A DNA stretch of 64,000 nucleotides from Neptunomonas japonica JAMM 1380. Its GTDB lineage: Bacteria > Pseudomonadota > Gammaproteobacteria > Pseudomonadales > Balneatricaceae. The notes below the pieces were generated by a model, which worked only from the letters and a program-made list of their open reading frames with translations, was not told where the DNA came from and ran no database searches. The stretch lies in the NCBI RefSeq assembly GCF_016592555.1, contig NZ_AP014546.1, forward strand, positions 1,746,501 through 1,810,500. The letters run 5' to 3'. Positions 24,268 through 32,708 of this stretch are shown piece after piece. Both the position numbers and the translations under genes were made by a program. The stretch's first letter is position 1; each line of letters starts with the position of its first letter.

Positions 24268-24744
24268 ATGAAAAAAGCTCGTGTTCTTTTTGTCTGCTTG
24301 GGTAATATTTGCCGCTCACCAACAGCGCATGGTGTATTTGAAACACTGGTTGCCCAGCATGGCTTAGCGAGTGTGGTTGATGTTGACTCAGCTGGTACGG
24401 CTGCGTACCACGTTGGCAATCCGCCTGATTCACGCGCTACCAGTGCTGCAGCAGAGCGTGGTTATCAGCTAGATCACCTTCGTGCTCGTCAGGCGGTCTC
24501 TCAAGATTTTTCTGAGTTTACGCATATCCTTGCGATGGATGAGGAGAACTTACGCGAGCTTAAGGCGATAGCTCCTGCTAATTATGCAGGGCATTTAGGC
24601 CTGTTTTTGGATTTTGCTCAGTGTGTTGAGCGTGAAGTCCCTGACCCTTATTACGGTGGTGAAGCAGGTTTTGGTCATGTTTTAGATCTGGTTGAGAATG
24701 CCTCCATGGGGCTGTTGTTAAAACTTCAGCAAGTACCGCGTTGA
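24268..24744 (+). CDS. Low-molecular-weight protein-tyrosine phosphatase
   Basis: A 158-residue phosphatase. The P-loop CLGNICRSPTA (CX5R-S) is near residue 10 and the general-acid aspartate lies in VPDPYYGGEAGF near residue 129, so the catalytic set is complete. It removes phosphate from phosphotyrosine or small phosphoesters in the cytoplasm. Its TGA overlaps the ATG of murB by one base. Next to murB, in this gene order, it probably has no direct role in peptidoglycan synthesis. Confidence 0.92.
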   Translation: MKKARVLFVCLGNICRSPTAHGVFETLVAQHGLASVVDVDSAGTAAYHVGNPPDSRATSAAAERGYQLDHLRARQAVSQDFSEFTHILAMDEENLRELKAIAPANYAGHLGLFLDFAQCVEREVPDPYYGGEAGFGHVLDLVENASMGLLLKLQQVPR

Positions 24745-25799
24745 TGAGTATCGAGCAAAAATTACAGAAAAACTATTCGCTTCAAACGAGTAACACATTA
24801 GGCTTTTCTGCTTTTGCTGAATACTTTTTAGCAGTGAGGAGTGAGGCTGAGCTAGTCGCCGCTATAGATTATGCTCAGCAAAATGATCTTGCCGTGCGAG
24901 TACTTGGCGGCGGGAGCAATGTATTAATGGCACCGCAGATTGATGGTCTTGTTATCCGTATTGATATTATGGGTAAAAAAGTTCTTCATGAAGGCGTTGC
25001 GAATCGCGCTCTTGCAACAGAGGTTGTCGATATTGTTGTAGGGGGAGGCGAGAATTGGCACGAAACTGTTGAGTGGAGTGTTGCTCAAAGCTTGTCTGGC
25101 ATGGAGACAATGGCTCTTATCCCTGGTCGTGTTGGGGCTGCTCCTGTGCAGAATATTGGCGCTTACGGGCAAGAGATGAAAGATATTGTCTTCAAGGTGC
25201 GCGCATATCAGTTAGAGACGGGGCGCTTTGTTGAGTTATTCAATGATGATTGTGGTTTTGCATATCGCGATAGCGTATTTAAGCAGTCCCCAGGGCAATT
25301 CATTATAACCGAAGTGGTACTTAGGCTTTCTTGCCATCAAGACGAGAGCATTCGATATGCAGCATTACAGAGCTATTTTAGGGATCAGGGCATTAGTCAG
25401 CCTGATATAAAGCAAATTTTTAATGCGGTTTGCGCTGTACGCCGTAGTAAGTTGCCTGATCCAGAATTGTTAGGTAATGCAGGGAGTTTTTTTAAAAACC
25501 CAGTGATTACTCAGACTCAGTTTGATCAGCTGAAGCTACAATGGCCGGGCCTCGTTGCTTACCCAGAAAACAAGGGCTTTATGAAGCTTGCTGCGGGCTG
25601 GTTGATTGATCAGTGCGACTGGAAAGGTAAGCGTGTAGGGCATGTTGGCGTGTATGAAAAACAAGCGTTAGTGTTAGTACATTTTGGCGGCGGTGATCGA
25701 ACCGAATTACTCGCATTAGCGTCTGATATTCAAGCATCTGTACTAGCTACTTTCAGCGTAGAATTGGAAATGGAGCCTCAGCTTTTTCCCTTCGTATAA
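24744..25799 (+). CDS. murB: UDP-N-acetylenolpyruvoylglucosamine reductase MurB
   Basis: A 351-residue FAD enzyme that reduces UDP-N-acetylglucosamine enolpyruvate to UDP-N-acetylmuramate, the second committed step of peptidoglycan synthesis. VRVLGGGSNVLM (FAD pyrophosphate site, ~residue 52), GRVGAAPVQNIGAYGQE and LGNAGSFFKNPV (catalytic serine in GSFFKNP) are all present. Length fits the type I enzymes of gammaproteobacteria. The ATG at 24744 overlaps the phosphatase stop codon. Confidence 0.96.
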   Translation: MSIEQKLQKNYSLQTSNTLGFSAFAEYFLAVRSEAELVAAIDYAQQNDLAVRVLGGGSNVLMAPQIDGLVIRIDIMGKKVLHEGVANRALATEVVDIVVGGGENWHETVEWSVAQSLSGMETMALIPGRVGAAPVQNIGAYGQEMKDIVFKVRAYQLETGRFVELFNDDCGFAYRDSVFKQSPGQFIITEVVLRLSCHQDESIRYAALQSYFRDQGISQPDIKQIFNAVCAVRRSKLPDPELLGNAGSFFKNPVITQTQFDQLKLQWPGLVAYPENKGFMKLAAGWLIDQCDWKGKRVGHVGVYEKQALVLVHFGGGDRTELLALASDIQASVLATFSVELEMEPQLFPFV

Positions 25800-25912
25800 T
25801 TTGTTAATTCTTCAATTTGTCTACTATAGTCCCAAGGCCGTTATAAAAAGTGGCATGTCTAAAAATAATAAAAATAGGCGGTTTGTGCGGCCGTCAGCCT
25901 TGGAGCGCCAAA

Positions 25913-26785
25913 GTGAAAAACTTTAAAATAAAGCAAAAGATCCTAATTCTAACGGCCATTCCGTTGATCTTAACCGTTGCCGCTATTATGACGGTATCGA
26001 CCTACCAGATGCGCACTTTGGGCATGCAGGAGGTTGAACAAATTCGCTATACCATGATGGCTTCCAAGCAAGAATCGTTACGAAATTATATGGAAATCAC
26101 CGCCACCTCGATTCGTCCTATTCTTGAAACAGAAAGTGATATTTTTACGGCACGCGAAAAAGTAAAAACTGCATTACGATCAATCTCCTATGGTGATGAT
26201 GATGGTTACGTTTTTGCTTTTGATTATGAGGGTGTCACTAAGGTCCATCCTGCAAAGCCTGAGTTGGAAGGTAAGAACTTGATTAATCTAGTTGATGTGA
26301 ATGGTGTGCGGTTAATCGAAGACCTTGTAAGTGCTGCACGAAACGGTGGTGGTTATGTAAGCTATTTATGGGATAAGCCTTCGAAAGGGCGCGAGGTTCC
26401 TAAGCTTAGTTATGCTATTGCGCTTAAAGAGTTTGGTTGGATGCTTGGGACAGGTTTTTATATCGATGATATAGATGATGCTGTTTTGTTAAAGCAGCAA
26501 GAAGTAGATGAGAAAATTCAAATGATGATGATCTTATCGCTTTCAGTGGGGCTGGCAATTTTGATCTTGATTATTATTGTTAACTTGTGGTTTTCAAACC
26601 GCGCGCTGGTCCAGCCTATTCGTGAATTGGCAGAAAGTGCCCGCCAAATGAGTTTGGGTAAAATGGATACTGTCATTACGGTCAACTCAAAAGACGAAAT
26701 AGGTGAGCTTGCCGATGCGATTGGTCGTATGCAGAAAAGCCTTAAAGTGATCTTCAAAAAATTAAAGCAAACACCGAGGAATTAG
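25913..26785 (+). CDS. Membrane Cache-HAMP sensor protein without an output domain
   Basis: A 290-residue protein with a first membrane helix (KILILTAIPLILTVAAIMTV), a periplasmic Cache domain (~residues 35-195, containing DDGYVFAFDYEGVTKVHPAKPELEGKNL), a second helix (MMMILSLSVGLAILILIIIV) and a cytoplasmic HAMP domain (RALVQPIRELAESARQMSLGKMD). It stops about 25 residues after HAMP, where chemoreceptors and kinases carry their signalling domain. A terminator follows at once, so no lost domain is left downstream. The start is a GTG with GGAG 8 nt upstream; the upstream GTG at 25850 lacks a site. Confidence 0.8.
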   Translation: MKNFKIKQKILILTAIPLILTVAAIMTVSTYQMRTLGMQEVEQIRYTMMASKQESLRNYMEITATSIRPILETESDIFTAREKVKTALRSISYGDDDGYVFAFDYEGVTKVHPAKPELEGKNLINLVDVNGVRLIEDLVSAARNGGGYVSYLWDKPSKGREVPKLSYAIALKEFGWMLGTGFYIDDIDDAVLLKQQEVDEKIQMMMILSLSVGLAILILIIIVNLWFSNRALVQPIRELAESARQMSLGKMDTVITVNSKDEIGELADAIGRMQKSLKVIFKKLKQTPRN

Positions 26786-26814
26786 CGTTGTCAGTGTTGT
26801 CTGTTTAGAAAAGT

Positions 26815-26840
26815 AAAAAGGCAGGTTATCTTGCCTTTTT
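26815..26840 (+). terminator. Rho-independent terminator after the Cache-HAMP gene
   Basis: AAAAAGGCA (26815-26823) pairs with TGCCTTTTT (26832-26840) around an 8-base loop, with the T-run on the right. It ends transcription 30 bases after the Cache-HAMP stop codon. Confidence 0.85.
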
Positions 26841-26955
26841 ATCTATAAACCTCTCAAATAAAATGTAAATTACTTGTAATGATCTATGCTAAAAGCATTG
26901 TTTATAGCCTCTTGGGTGTCTTTAGGATGATTGCCCGTCTCTTCAGGATGAATGC

Positions 26956-28347
26956 ATGAAGAAAAGTGTTTCTGACTTTTTGATCGCTATTGGTGTTTTT
27001 CTTGTCGCTAATTTCGTTGCTGTTTTATCAGGGTTTAATGAGCATTGGGTTTTATGGACTTCGGATTACTCTGCGGTTGGGCTTAATGAGTTACCAGTAG
27101 CGTTAGCGTTTCTATCTTTGGCCTTGGCTTGGTATGCTTGGCGACGCCTGCAAGATGCTAATGCTAGTCATCAGGAATTGTCTAAAATAGTAGAGCAGCT
27201 GAGTGAGCAAGTGGAAGAAAGAAAGCTTGCTGTGGAACAGGCACAAGTACTCTCTGAGACTAAAAATGAGATGCTGGAATACGAGTATCTACGTAGTAAA
27301 AAGTTGCAGCAGGTTCGTATGATGAGTGATGCATTAGCTGCTGCCAGTACATTAGATGAGCTGCAGGAAATATCAGTTAAGTATTTAAAAAACCTGATAC
27401 CTGATCATACGGTTGCTGTGCTGTTTGCTAATAAGGCCTTTGAGAACTGGGCCTTGGCAGGCGCTTGGGGCGAGCATAAAGATAAAGTCTATCCTAATGT
27501 TAAGCTAGAAGAGTGTCAGGTTTTACAGCAGGGGAGGCCTTATATTGACTCTTCAAATACGCAAAAAATGCTGTGTGATAATGCTAATTTAACCACAATA
27601 AAAAGTGTGGCTTGTTACCCTATTACTTGTCACGAAATGCAGTTTGGTGTTTTGCATATTCGCTCAGAGCGGCTAACAGAGTCGTTATTATCCAAAGAGG
27701 ATGAACAACGAATTATAGCGGTCTGTAACACTATCGGTTTGCATTTTAATAACGCGCAGCTGCGAACCGAACTGAGTATGGCTTCTAACCGTGATGAGCT
27801 AACGGGGCTGTTAAACCGTAGAGGTTTGGGTAATACCTTAAAACGAGAAGTAACTACTTCTGGTCAGCAGGGATATGAAGTTACCGTCGCTATGATCGAT
27901 ATTGATCATTTCAAAAGTTATAATGACTCATTCGGCCATCAAGAAGGCGATAAGGCATTAAAGTTTGTTGCAGAAACGCTGGCTAAAAATATGAGAGCCC
28001 GAGATGTTGTTGCAAGATATGGCGGAGAAGAATTCATTCTTGTGCTACCTAATACCAGTAAAATAATCGCTTATAAAAAGCTTAAAATGCTGATTGCGAC
28101 AGTGGCTAAAGATTCTGAAATTAGCCCGGATTGTAAGCGTGCAATCACGTTATCTGCAGGTATTGCGACCTGTCCGCAGGATAAAAATAGTGAAGAAGCA
28201 TTGATTAAATCGGCAGATTTGGCATTGTATGCGGCTAAAAAGCGTGGTCGAAACTGTGTGATGGCGTATAAGGCCGCTAGCACAAAAGTCTCGGCTGCTA
28301 AGCAGCCTGCCGCGGTTAGTATTATTCCTACCAAACAGGTTAAGTAA
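26956..28347 (+). CDS. Diguanylate cyclase with GAF-like and GGDEF domains
   Basis: A 463-residue protein. Two hydrophobic helices (about residues 8-27 and 46-62) are followed by a coiled-coil (70-105), a GAF-type sensor domain (~125-265) and a GGDEF domain (~280-440). The active-site loop reads YGGEEF, an active form, and the DELTGLLNRRGL opening is intact, so synthesis of cyclic di-GMP is expected. No EAL domain is present. AGGA lies 7 nt before the ATG. It sits just after the orphan Cache-HAMP gene, though a terminator separates the two. Confidence 0.9.
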   Translation: MKKSVSDFLIAIGVFLVANFVAVLSGFNEHWVLWTSDYSAVGLNELPVALAFLSLALAWYAWRRLQDANASHQELSKIVEQLSEQVEERKLAVEQAQVLSETKNEMLEYEYLRSKKLQQVRMMSDALAAASTLDELQEISVKYLKNLIPDHTVAVLFANKAFENWALAGAWGEHKDKVYPNVKLEECQVLQQGRPYIDSSNTQKMLCDNANLTTIKSVACYPITCHEMQFGVLHIRSERLTESLLSKEDEQRIIAVCNTIGLHFNNAQLRTELSMASNRDELTGLLNRRGLGNTLKREVTTSGQQGYEVTVAMIDIDHFKSYNDSFGHQEGDKALKFVAETLAKNMRARDVVARYGGEEFILVLPNTSKIIAYKKLKMLIATVAKDSEISPDCKRAITLSAGIATCPQDKNSEEALIKSADLALYAAKKRGRNCVMAYKAASTKVSAAKQPAAVSIIPTKQVK

Positions 28348-28365
28348 CCTAGAGTAAGTCCTTCC

Positions 28366-30297
28366 ATGATTTTATACATAGCGGAAAAGCCCAGCCTTGG
28401 GCGTGCTATCGCTGATGCATTACCAAAGCCACATAAAAAAGCGGATGGTTGCATCCATGTAGGTAATGGGGATGTAGTGAGCTGGTGCATTGGCCATTTA
28501 TTAGAACAAGCCCAACCTGAAGCTTATAATCCTGCCTTTAAAAAATGGACCATTCAGCACCTTCCTATTGTGCCCAGCGAGTGGAAGCTCGAAATTAAAT
28601 CAAAAACCCGCAAACAGTTTACGGTACTAAAAAGGCTGATCAAACAAGCAGATCTGCTTGTAAATGCCGGGGACCCCGATCGCGAAGGGCAGATACTGGT
28701 TGATGAGGTTATTAGTTTTAGTGGTGTTTCTAAAGCAAAACGAGAGTCAGTAAAACGCTGCTTAATCAGTGATTTAAATATAAACTCGGTTAAAAAATCT
28801 TTGAGTAACTTACGTAGTAATGCTGAATTTGTTCCTTTGGCGACATCTGCATTGGCAAGAGCGCGTGCAGATTGGCTATATGGCATTAATATGACACGTT
28901 TATGTACTCTGCAAGGCCAGAAAGCGGGTTTTAACGGCGTATTGTCGATAGGGAGGGTACAAACTCCTCTATTAGGCTTGGTAGTGCATAGAGACTTAGA
29001 GATTAAGGATTTTGTGTCTAAGCCTTTTTATGAAGTATTTGTTACTTTAAAAACAACGAAATGTGAATGCTATAAAGCTAAATGGAAACCTAGCGAAGCT
29101 TGTGAGCCCTATATGGATGAGGGGGGGCGAGTTCTCTCTAAAAAATTAGCTGAGAACGTTGTGACACGAGTTTCAGGTCACAGTGGCGCTGTTGTAAAAG
29201 TACTGCAGAACAAGAAAAAACAGGCCGCACCACTGCCTTATAATTTATCTTCTTTACAAATTGATGCCGCCAAACGATATGGTTTAAGTGCTAAGCAAGT
29301 GCTTGATATATGTCAGCAGCTGTATGAAAAACATAAGCTCATTACCTACCCCCGTTCTGATTGTCGTTATTTACCATTGGAGCACTTTAGTGGTGCTGGA
29401 TATGTTGTTAGTGCTATTGCAAAAACTTGTCCTGAATTAGAAAAAGCGGTTGCTAGCGCTGATCTGAAATTAAAAAGTAAGGCATGGAATGACACTAAAA
29501 TTAGTGCCCATCATGCGATTATCCCTACGGCGAAAGCAATGGTGACGAGTCGTTTGTCGTCTGGGGAGGTCAATGTTTACGAACTGATTGCTCGGCAATA
29601 TTTAATACAGTTTTATCCGCCTTTTGAGTATTTAGACAAACAGATTGATACTGAAGTGGCAGGAGGATTGTTTGTCGCCAAGCAAAAAGATGTATTGGTG
29701 CAAGGCTGGAAAAGCTTGTTCCCCGCCGTAAAGCAGGCGAGCGCCCTGGCTACTGGAGGTGATTCTGGAGATGGATTTTCAAGCGTAAACTTTCCTGACG
29801 TAAAACAGGGTGATACAGTCTTGTGTTTAGAAGCGGACTTATCTGAAAAGCAAACGAGCCCGCCTAAGCATTTTACTGATGCCACGTTATTATCTGCTAT
29901 GACAGGTATCGCGCGTTACGTACAAGACCCCACTATTAAAAAAGTGTTAAGAGAAACGGATGGTTTAGGAACAGAGGCAACGCGGGCAGGGATTATTGAG
30001 TTGTTATTTGCACGGCAGTTCTTAACAAGAATTGGCAAAGATATTCGCGCAACAGAAGTGGGCATTCAATTAATTACTAGCTTGCCTGACAATATGGCAC
30101 ATCCCGATATGACTGCGCATTGGGAATCTCAATTAGAAGCGATAAGCCAGCGTGAAATGAAGTACGCTCATTTTATGGAGCCGATGACCAACAGTTTGCA
30201 GCAGTTGATTGAAGAGGTTCGTTTGGTTCAATTTCAAGGCCTACGAGGGCAGGGGAAGGCTCCGGCTAAAAAGCGCAGGAGAAAGAAAGCATCATGA
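28366..30297 (+). CDS. topB: DNA topoisomerase III
   Basis: A 643-residue type IA topoisomerase. The toprim domain starts MILYIAEKPSLGRAIADALP and holds the acidic NAGDPDREGQILVDE motif (~residue 102). The catalytic tyrosine is in LITYPRSDCRYLP (~residue 328). ETDGLGTEATRAGIIELL and the basic C-terminus KKRRRKKAS complete the family picture. It decatenates replication and recombination intermediates. It overlaps the downstream pseudouridine synthase gene by 4 bases (ATGA). Confidence 0.95.
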   Translation: MILYIAEKPSLGRAIADALPKPHKKADGCIHVGNGDVVSWCIGHLLEQAQPEAYNPAFKKWTIQHLPIVPSEWKLEIKSKTRKQFTVLKRLIKQADLLVNAGDPDREGQILVDEVISFSGVSKAKRESVKRCLISDLNINSVKKSLSNLRSNAEFVPLATSALARARADWLYGINMTRLCTLQGQKAGFNGVLSIGRVQTPLLGLVVHRDLEIKDFVSKPFYEVFVTLKTTKCECYKAKWKPSEACEPYMDEGGRVLSKKLAENVVTRVSGHSGAVVKVLQNKKKQAAPLPYNLSSLQIDAAKRYGLSAKQVLDICQQLYEKHKLITYPRSDCRYLPLEHFSGAGYVVSAIAKTCPELEKAVASADLKLKSKAWNDTKISAHHAIIPTAKAMVTSRLSSGEVNVYELIARQYLIQFYPPFEYLDKQIDTEVAGGLFVAKQKDVLVQGWKSLFPAVKQASALATGGDSGDGFSSVNFPDVKQGDTVLCLEADLSEKQTSPPKHFTDATLLSAMTGIARYVQDPTIKKVLRETDGLGTEATRAGIIELLFARQFLTRIGKDIRATEVGIQLITSLPDNMAHPDMTAHWESQLEAISQREMKYAHFMEPMTNSLQQLIEEVRLVQFQGLRGQGKAPAKKRRRKKAS

Positions 30298-30965
30298 GTG
30301 CTCCTGGAGATAACTTTATTGCGCCTTTGTGTGAAGAGCAGGTAGGCATACTTTTTCAAGATGAACATATTCTATTGATCAATAAGCCAAGTGGCCTGTT
30401 AAGCTTGTCGGGTAAAAATCCTTTGAATAAGGATTCGGTACATTTTCGTTTATCGCAAATGTTTCCGGGTATTACTATGGTGCATCGTCTTGATTTTGGA
30501 ACGTCGGGTATTATGGTGCTGGCTTTTAATAAAACGGTTAATGCAAACCTTACTAAACAGTTTCAAAATAGAACGGTACAAAAAACCTATATTAGTGTTT
30601 TGAGTGGCCATTTAGATTGTGAGCACGGCAGTATTGATGCACCTATAGCGAAAGACCCTCCCAACTTTCCTTATCAAAAAATCTGTTATGAAAAAGGTAA
30701 GCAAGCACTTAGTCGTTTCAAGGTGTTATCTACATCGAGTAACCCGGACATAAGCCGGGTATTATTTACGCCAGAGACGGGTCGAACCCATCAATTGCGT
30801 ATTCATAGTCGTGAGATGGGCTTCCCGATTATAGGTTGCGATCTGTATGGAACACCGCAAACCCAATCTATGTCTAGTCGACTTTTATTGCACGCTTTAA
30901 CCTTGGATTTTGATCATCCCATAACAGGTGAGAGGGTTAAGGGACGGTGTGAGTGCCCATTCTAA
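30294..30965 (+). CDS. RluA-family pseudouridine synthase
   Basis: A 223-residue RluA-type synthase without an S4 domain. The catalytic aspartate is in MVHRLDFGTSGIMVLA, and the family's later RTHQLRIHSREMGFPIIGCDLYG motif is present. Related short enzymes (RluA/TruC) modify 23S rRNA, 16S-like positions or tRNA; sequence does not decide the target. The start codon overlaps the topB stop (ATGA), so the two are co-translated. Confidence 0.88.
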   Translation: MSAPGDNFIAPLCEEQVGILFQDEHILLINKPSGLLSLSGKNPLNKDSVHFRLSQMFPGITMVHRLDFGTSGIMVLAFNKTVNANLTKQFQNRTVQKTYISVLSGHLDCEHGSIDAPIAKDPPNFPYQKICYEKGKQALSRFKVLSTSSNPDISRVLFTPETGRTHQLRIHSREMGFPIIGCDLYGTPQTQSMSSRLLLHALTLDFDHPITGERVKGRCECPF

Positions 30966-31350
30966 AGTGACTATCTTAAAACTAGCAAAATAATTTATTC
31001 GTCGAGCAGTGTTTGTATTCAATATTTTGCCCGTCAGCGAAGATACATGTTCGGGTATAGAATAATAGTGATCTCATAAGTCAATGTATGAGTAAGGCGA
31101 GTGATAATTAAGGGTTCTGTTTCGCGAAAAGAAGTAGAAGTGTAGGTTTTTTGCTTGTATAAGCGCCATGGTAATTCAGAGTTCTCCAGAAATATTCTCG
31201 ATGATAGCACTTAGGGAAATGTTGCAGAAATATAGGCTGCTAAACATTGGCAATGTAAACTATTCGAAAATAAACACGCGAAGATCTTAGCTGGTATCGC
31301 AAGATAGCAAGCCTGATTTCAGGGCTTATCTTCTTGCACAAGGAGTAAGA
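30966..31350. other. Intergenic region before the zinc-ribbon gene
   Basis: A 385-base AT-rich gap with no credible reading frame. Its only notable structure is a hairpin directly ahead of the next gene's ribosome site (31299-31337). I saw no terminator for the topB unit and no recognisable promoter boxes. Confidence 0.45.
31299..31337 (+). promoter_or_regulatory. Leader hairpin ahead of the zinc-ribbon gene
   Basis: GCAAGATA...AAGCCTG on the left pairs with CAGGGCTT...TCTTGC on the right, with small bulges, giving an imperfect stem of about 14 pairs. It ends 3 bases before the AAGGAG ribosome site of the gene at 31351, so its folding could affect translation, or it may be a terminator-like end of an upstream transcript. 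Confidence 0.45.
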
Positions 31351-31725
31351 ATGTTTTGGAAAGCTAAACAAGACCGTGATTGGGATTTAAAAAAGCTCAC
31401 TGATGAGCAGCTAGAATCCCTCCCTCTAAAAGAACTGCAACGAATAAGAAACAAGCGTTGGGCGAATGGTTTAGAGGAGCTTCAAACAAGAGCTCAAGAT
31501 GAGCTTGATCGAAGAGATCCTCGTATTAACTGGTGTTGCCTGCGTTGCGGAAAGAAAAAATTTCATGAAAAAGAAATTCGTGTTTCAGGTGGTTTTTTTG
31601 AAAGCTATATAGGTTGGGAAAGAAACAAATACCACGCTATTGTATGCAACTACTGTGGGAAAACAGAATTTTATAATGTTCTTATGTCAGGCGCTGAGCA
31701 AAGTATTGGCTTCTTTGGTAGCTAA
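31351..31725 (+). CDS. Zinc-ribbon nucleic-acid-binding-like protein
   Basis: A 124-residue protein. The N-terminal half is helical and charged (LTDEQLESLPLKELQRIRNKRW). The C-terminal half holds a zinc ribbon built from CLRCGKKKFHEKEI and CNYCGKTEFYNV, a pair typical of the small 'zinc-ribbon containing' family (PF09855-like). The ribbon suggests binding to nucleic acid or protein; no function is known. AAGGAG lies 7 nt before the ATG. Monocistronic. Confidence 0.7.
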   Translation: MFWKAKQDRDWDLKKLTDEQLESLPLKELQRIRNKRWANGLEELQTRAQDELDRRDPRINWCCLRCGKKKFHEKEIRVSGGFFESYIGWERNKYHAIVCNYCGKTEFYNVLMSGAEQSIGFFGS

Positions 31726-31735
31726 AGTTGCGTAT

Positions 31736-31760
31736 TAAAAAAGCGGCTATTGCCGGTTTT
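31736..31760 (+). terminator. Weak terminator-like hairpin
   Basis: AAAAAAGC-GGC, a TATT loop and GCC-GGTTTTA form an imperfect stem with A-run and T-run flanks between the zinc-ribbon gene and the minus-strand gene at 31800. Two mismatched pairs make it weak. Confidence 0.35.
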
Positions 31761-31799
31761 ATGAGTTTGATGTGCGAAAGTCATTAGTGAGAAGGGTTA

Positions 31800-32507
31800 T
31801 TATTTCAAAAAGTTATCAATAGAGTCCTCAAGCGCTCCGCGATGATTTGTTTTGCGCGGTTGTATAGCGGTTATCTGAGGTTGAATTAAGTCTAGTTTTG
31901 GTTGTTTCTTCTGTTGTGGGACCATCGCACGCACAATGACTGCTTTGGCGTGTTTAAGGTGGGAAAGAGCAAGCGGTTTTTCATCTTGTGTAATAAACTG
32001 CTGTGCTTGGTGTATGTGTGCATCAGCAACTATTGAGATATTTAGCCAGTAAAGCTCTTGACCATAGTTTTCAGCTAGCAATGGCGATAACTTGCCCTTT
32101 TTTAGCATTTGATTAAGTAGTTTTTCAGTAAAGTTGATGTAAATTTGGAAGCGCTTTAAATCTTTGTCGCTGTTGAACACACCTTGCCCAGGCGCGGTTC
32201 TATCAGCTGTTTCTTTTTGATTATTTACTTGTGTCATTAGATCAGAATCAGGTGCTAATTGGCTGATCTCTTCTATTTGCACCATGGCATGGTTATTAAG
32301 CTTTTCTAAGATTTCTGGTTTACAGCCAGCTGCTTTGAGTGTTGCAATGGCGTCTAATGTATTAAAAGTTTGCTTGCGCAGCCAGTCTAGGCGCTCATGT
32401 TTAGCCGTTGTATTGTATTCTCTTTGAGAAATGAAATAGTTGATAGCCAGCGCAATTGCACCAATAACAGCTATTATGACGATATAAATCAGATTATCTT
32501 GCAACAT
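31800..32507 (-). CDS. Hypothetical membrane-anchored protein, 235 aa
   Basis: A 235-residue protein with one N-terminal membrane helix (LIYIVIIAVIGAIALAINYFI) and a cytoplasmic helical remainder. The part from ~residue 95 on (KDLKRFQIYINFTEKLLNQMLKKGKLSP) is followed by a HIHQAQQFI...ALSHLKHAKAVIVRAM stretch that reads like tetratricopeptide-type helices. I do not recognise a named family. It is divergent from topA, sharing a ~200-base upstream region with it. Confidence 0.7.
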   Translation of the reverse strand: MLQDNLIYIVIIAVIGAIALAINYFISQREYNTTAKHERLDWLRKQTFNTLDAIATLKAAGCKPEILEKLNNHAMVQIEEISQLAPDSDLMTQVNNQKETADRTAPGQGVFNSDKDLKRFQIYINFTEKLLNQMLKKGKLSPLLAENYGQELYWLNISIVADAHIHQAQQFITQDEKPLALSHLKHAKAVIVRAMVPQQKKQPKLDLIQPQITAIQPRKTNHRGALEDSIDNFLK

Positions 32508-32708
32508 GGTATGAAACTGCCTCGCTAAGTCTCTGAATTATATAGTTAGGATGTACTGTTGTTAAAGGGAGTATTGAAGTTATTTGCTATTAGCTGATTA
32601 TAGTACTTATGGACTTTTTTATGAGTCTTGCTTGACCCCAGTTGTATAAGCACTTATATATGCTCGCTATTTTTATTGTGTCGTATCTGCCCGAGGATAG
32701 TTACCCCT

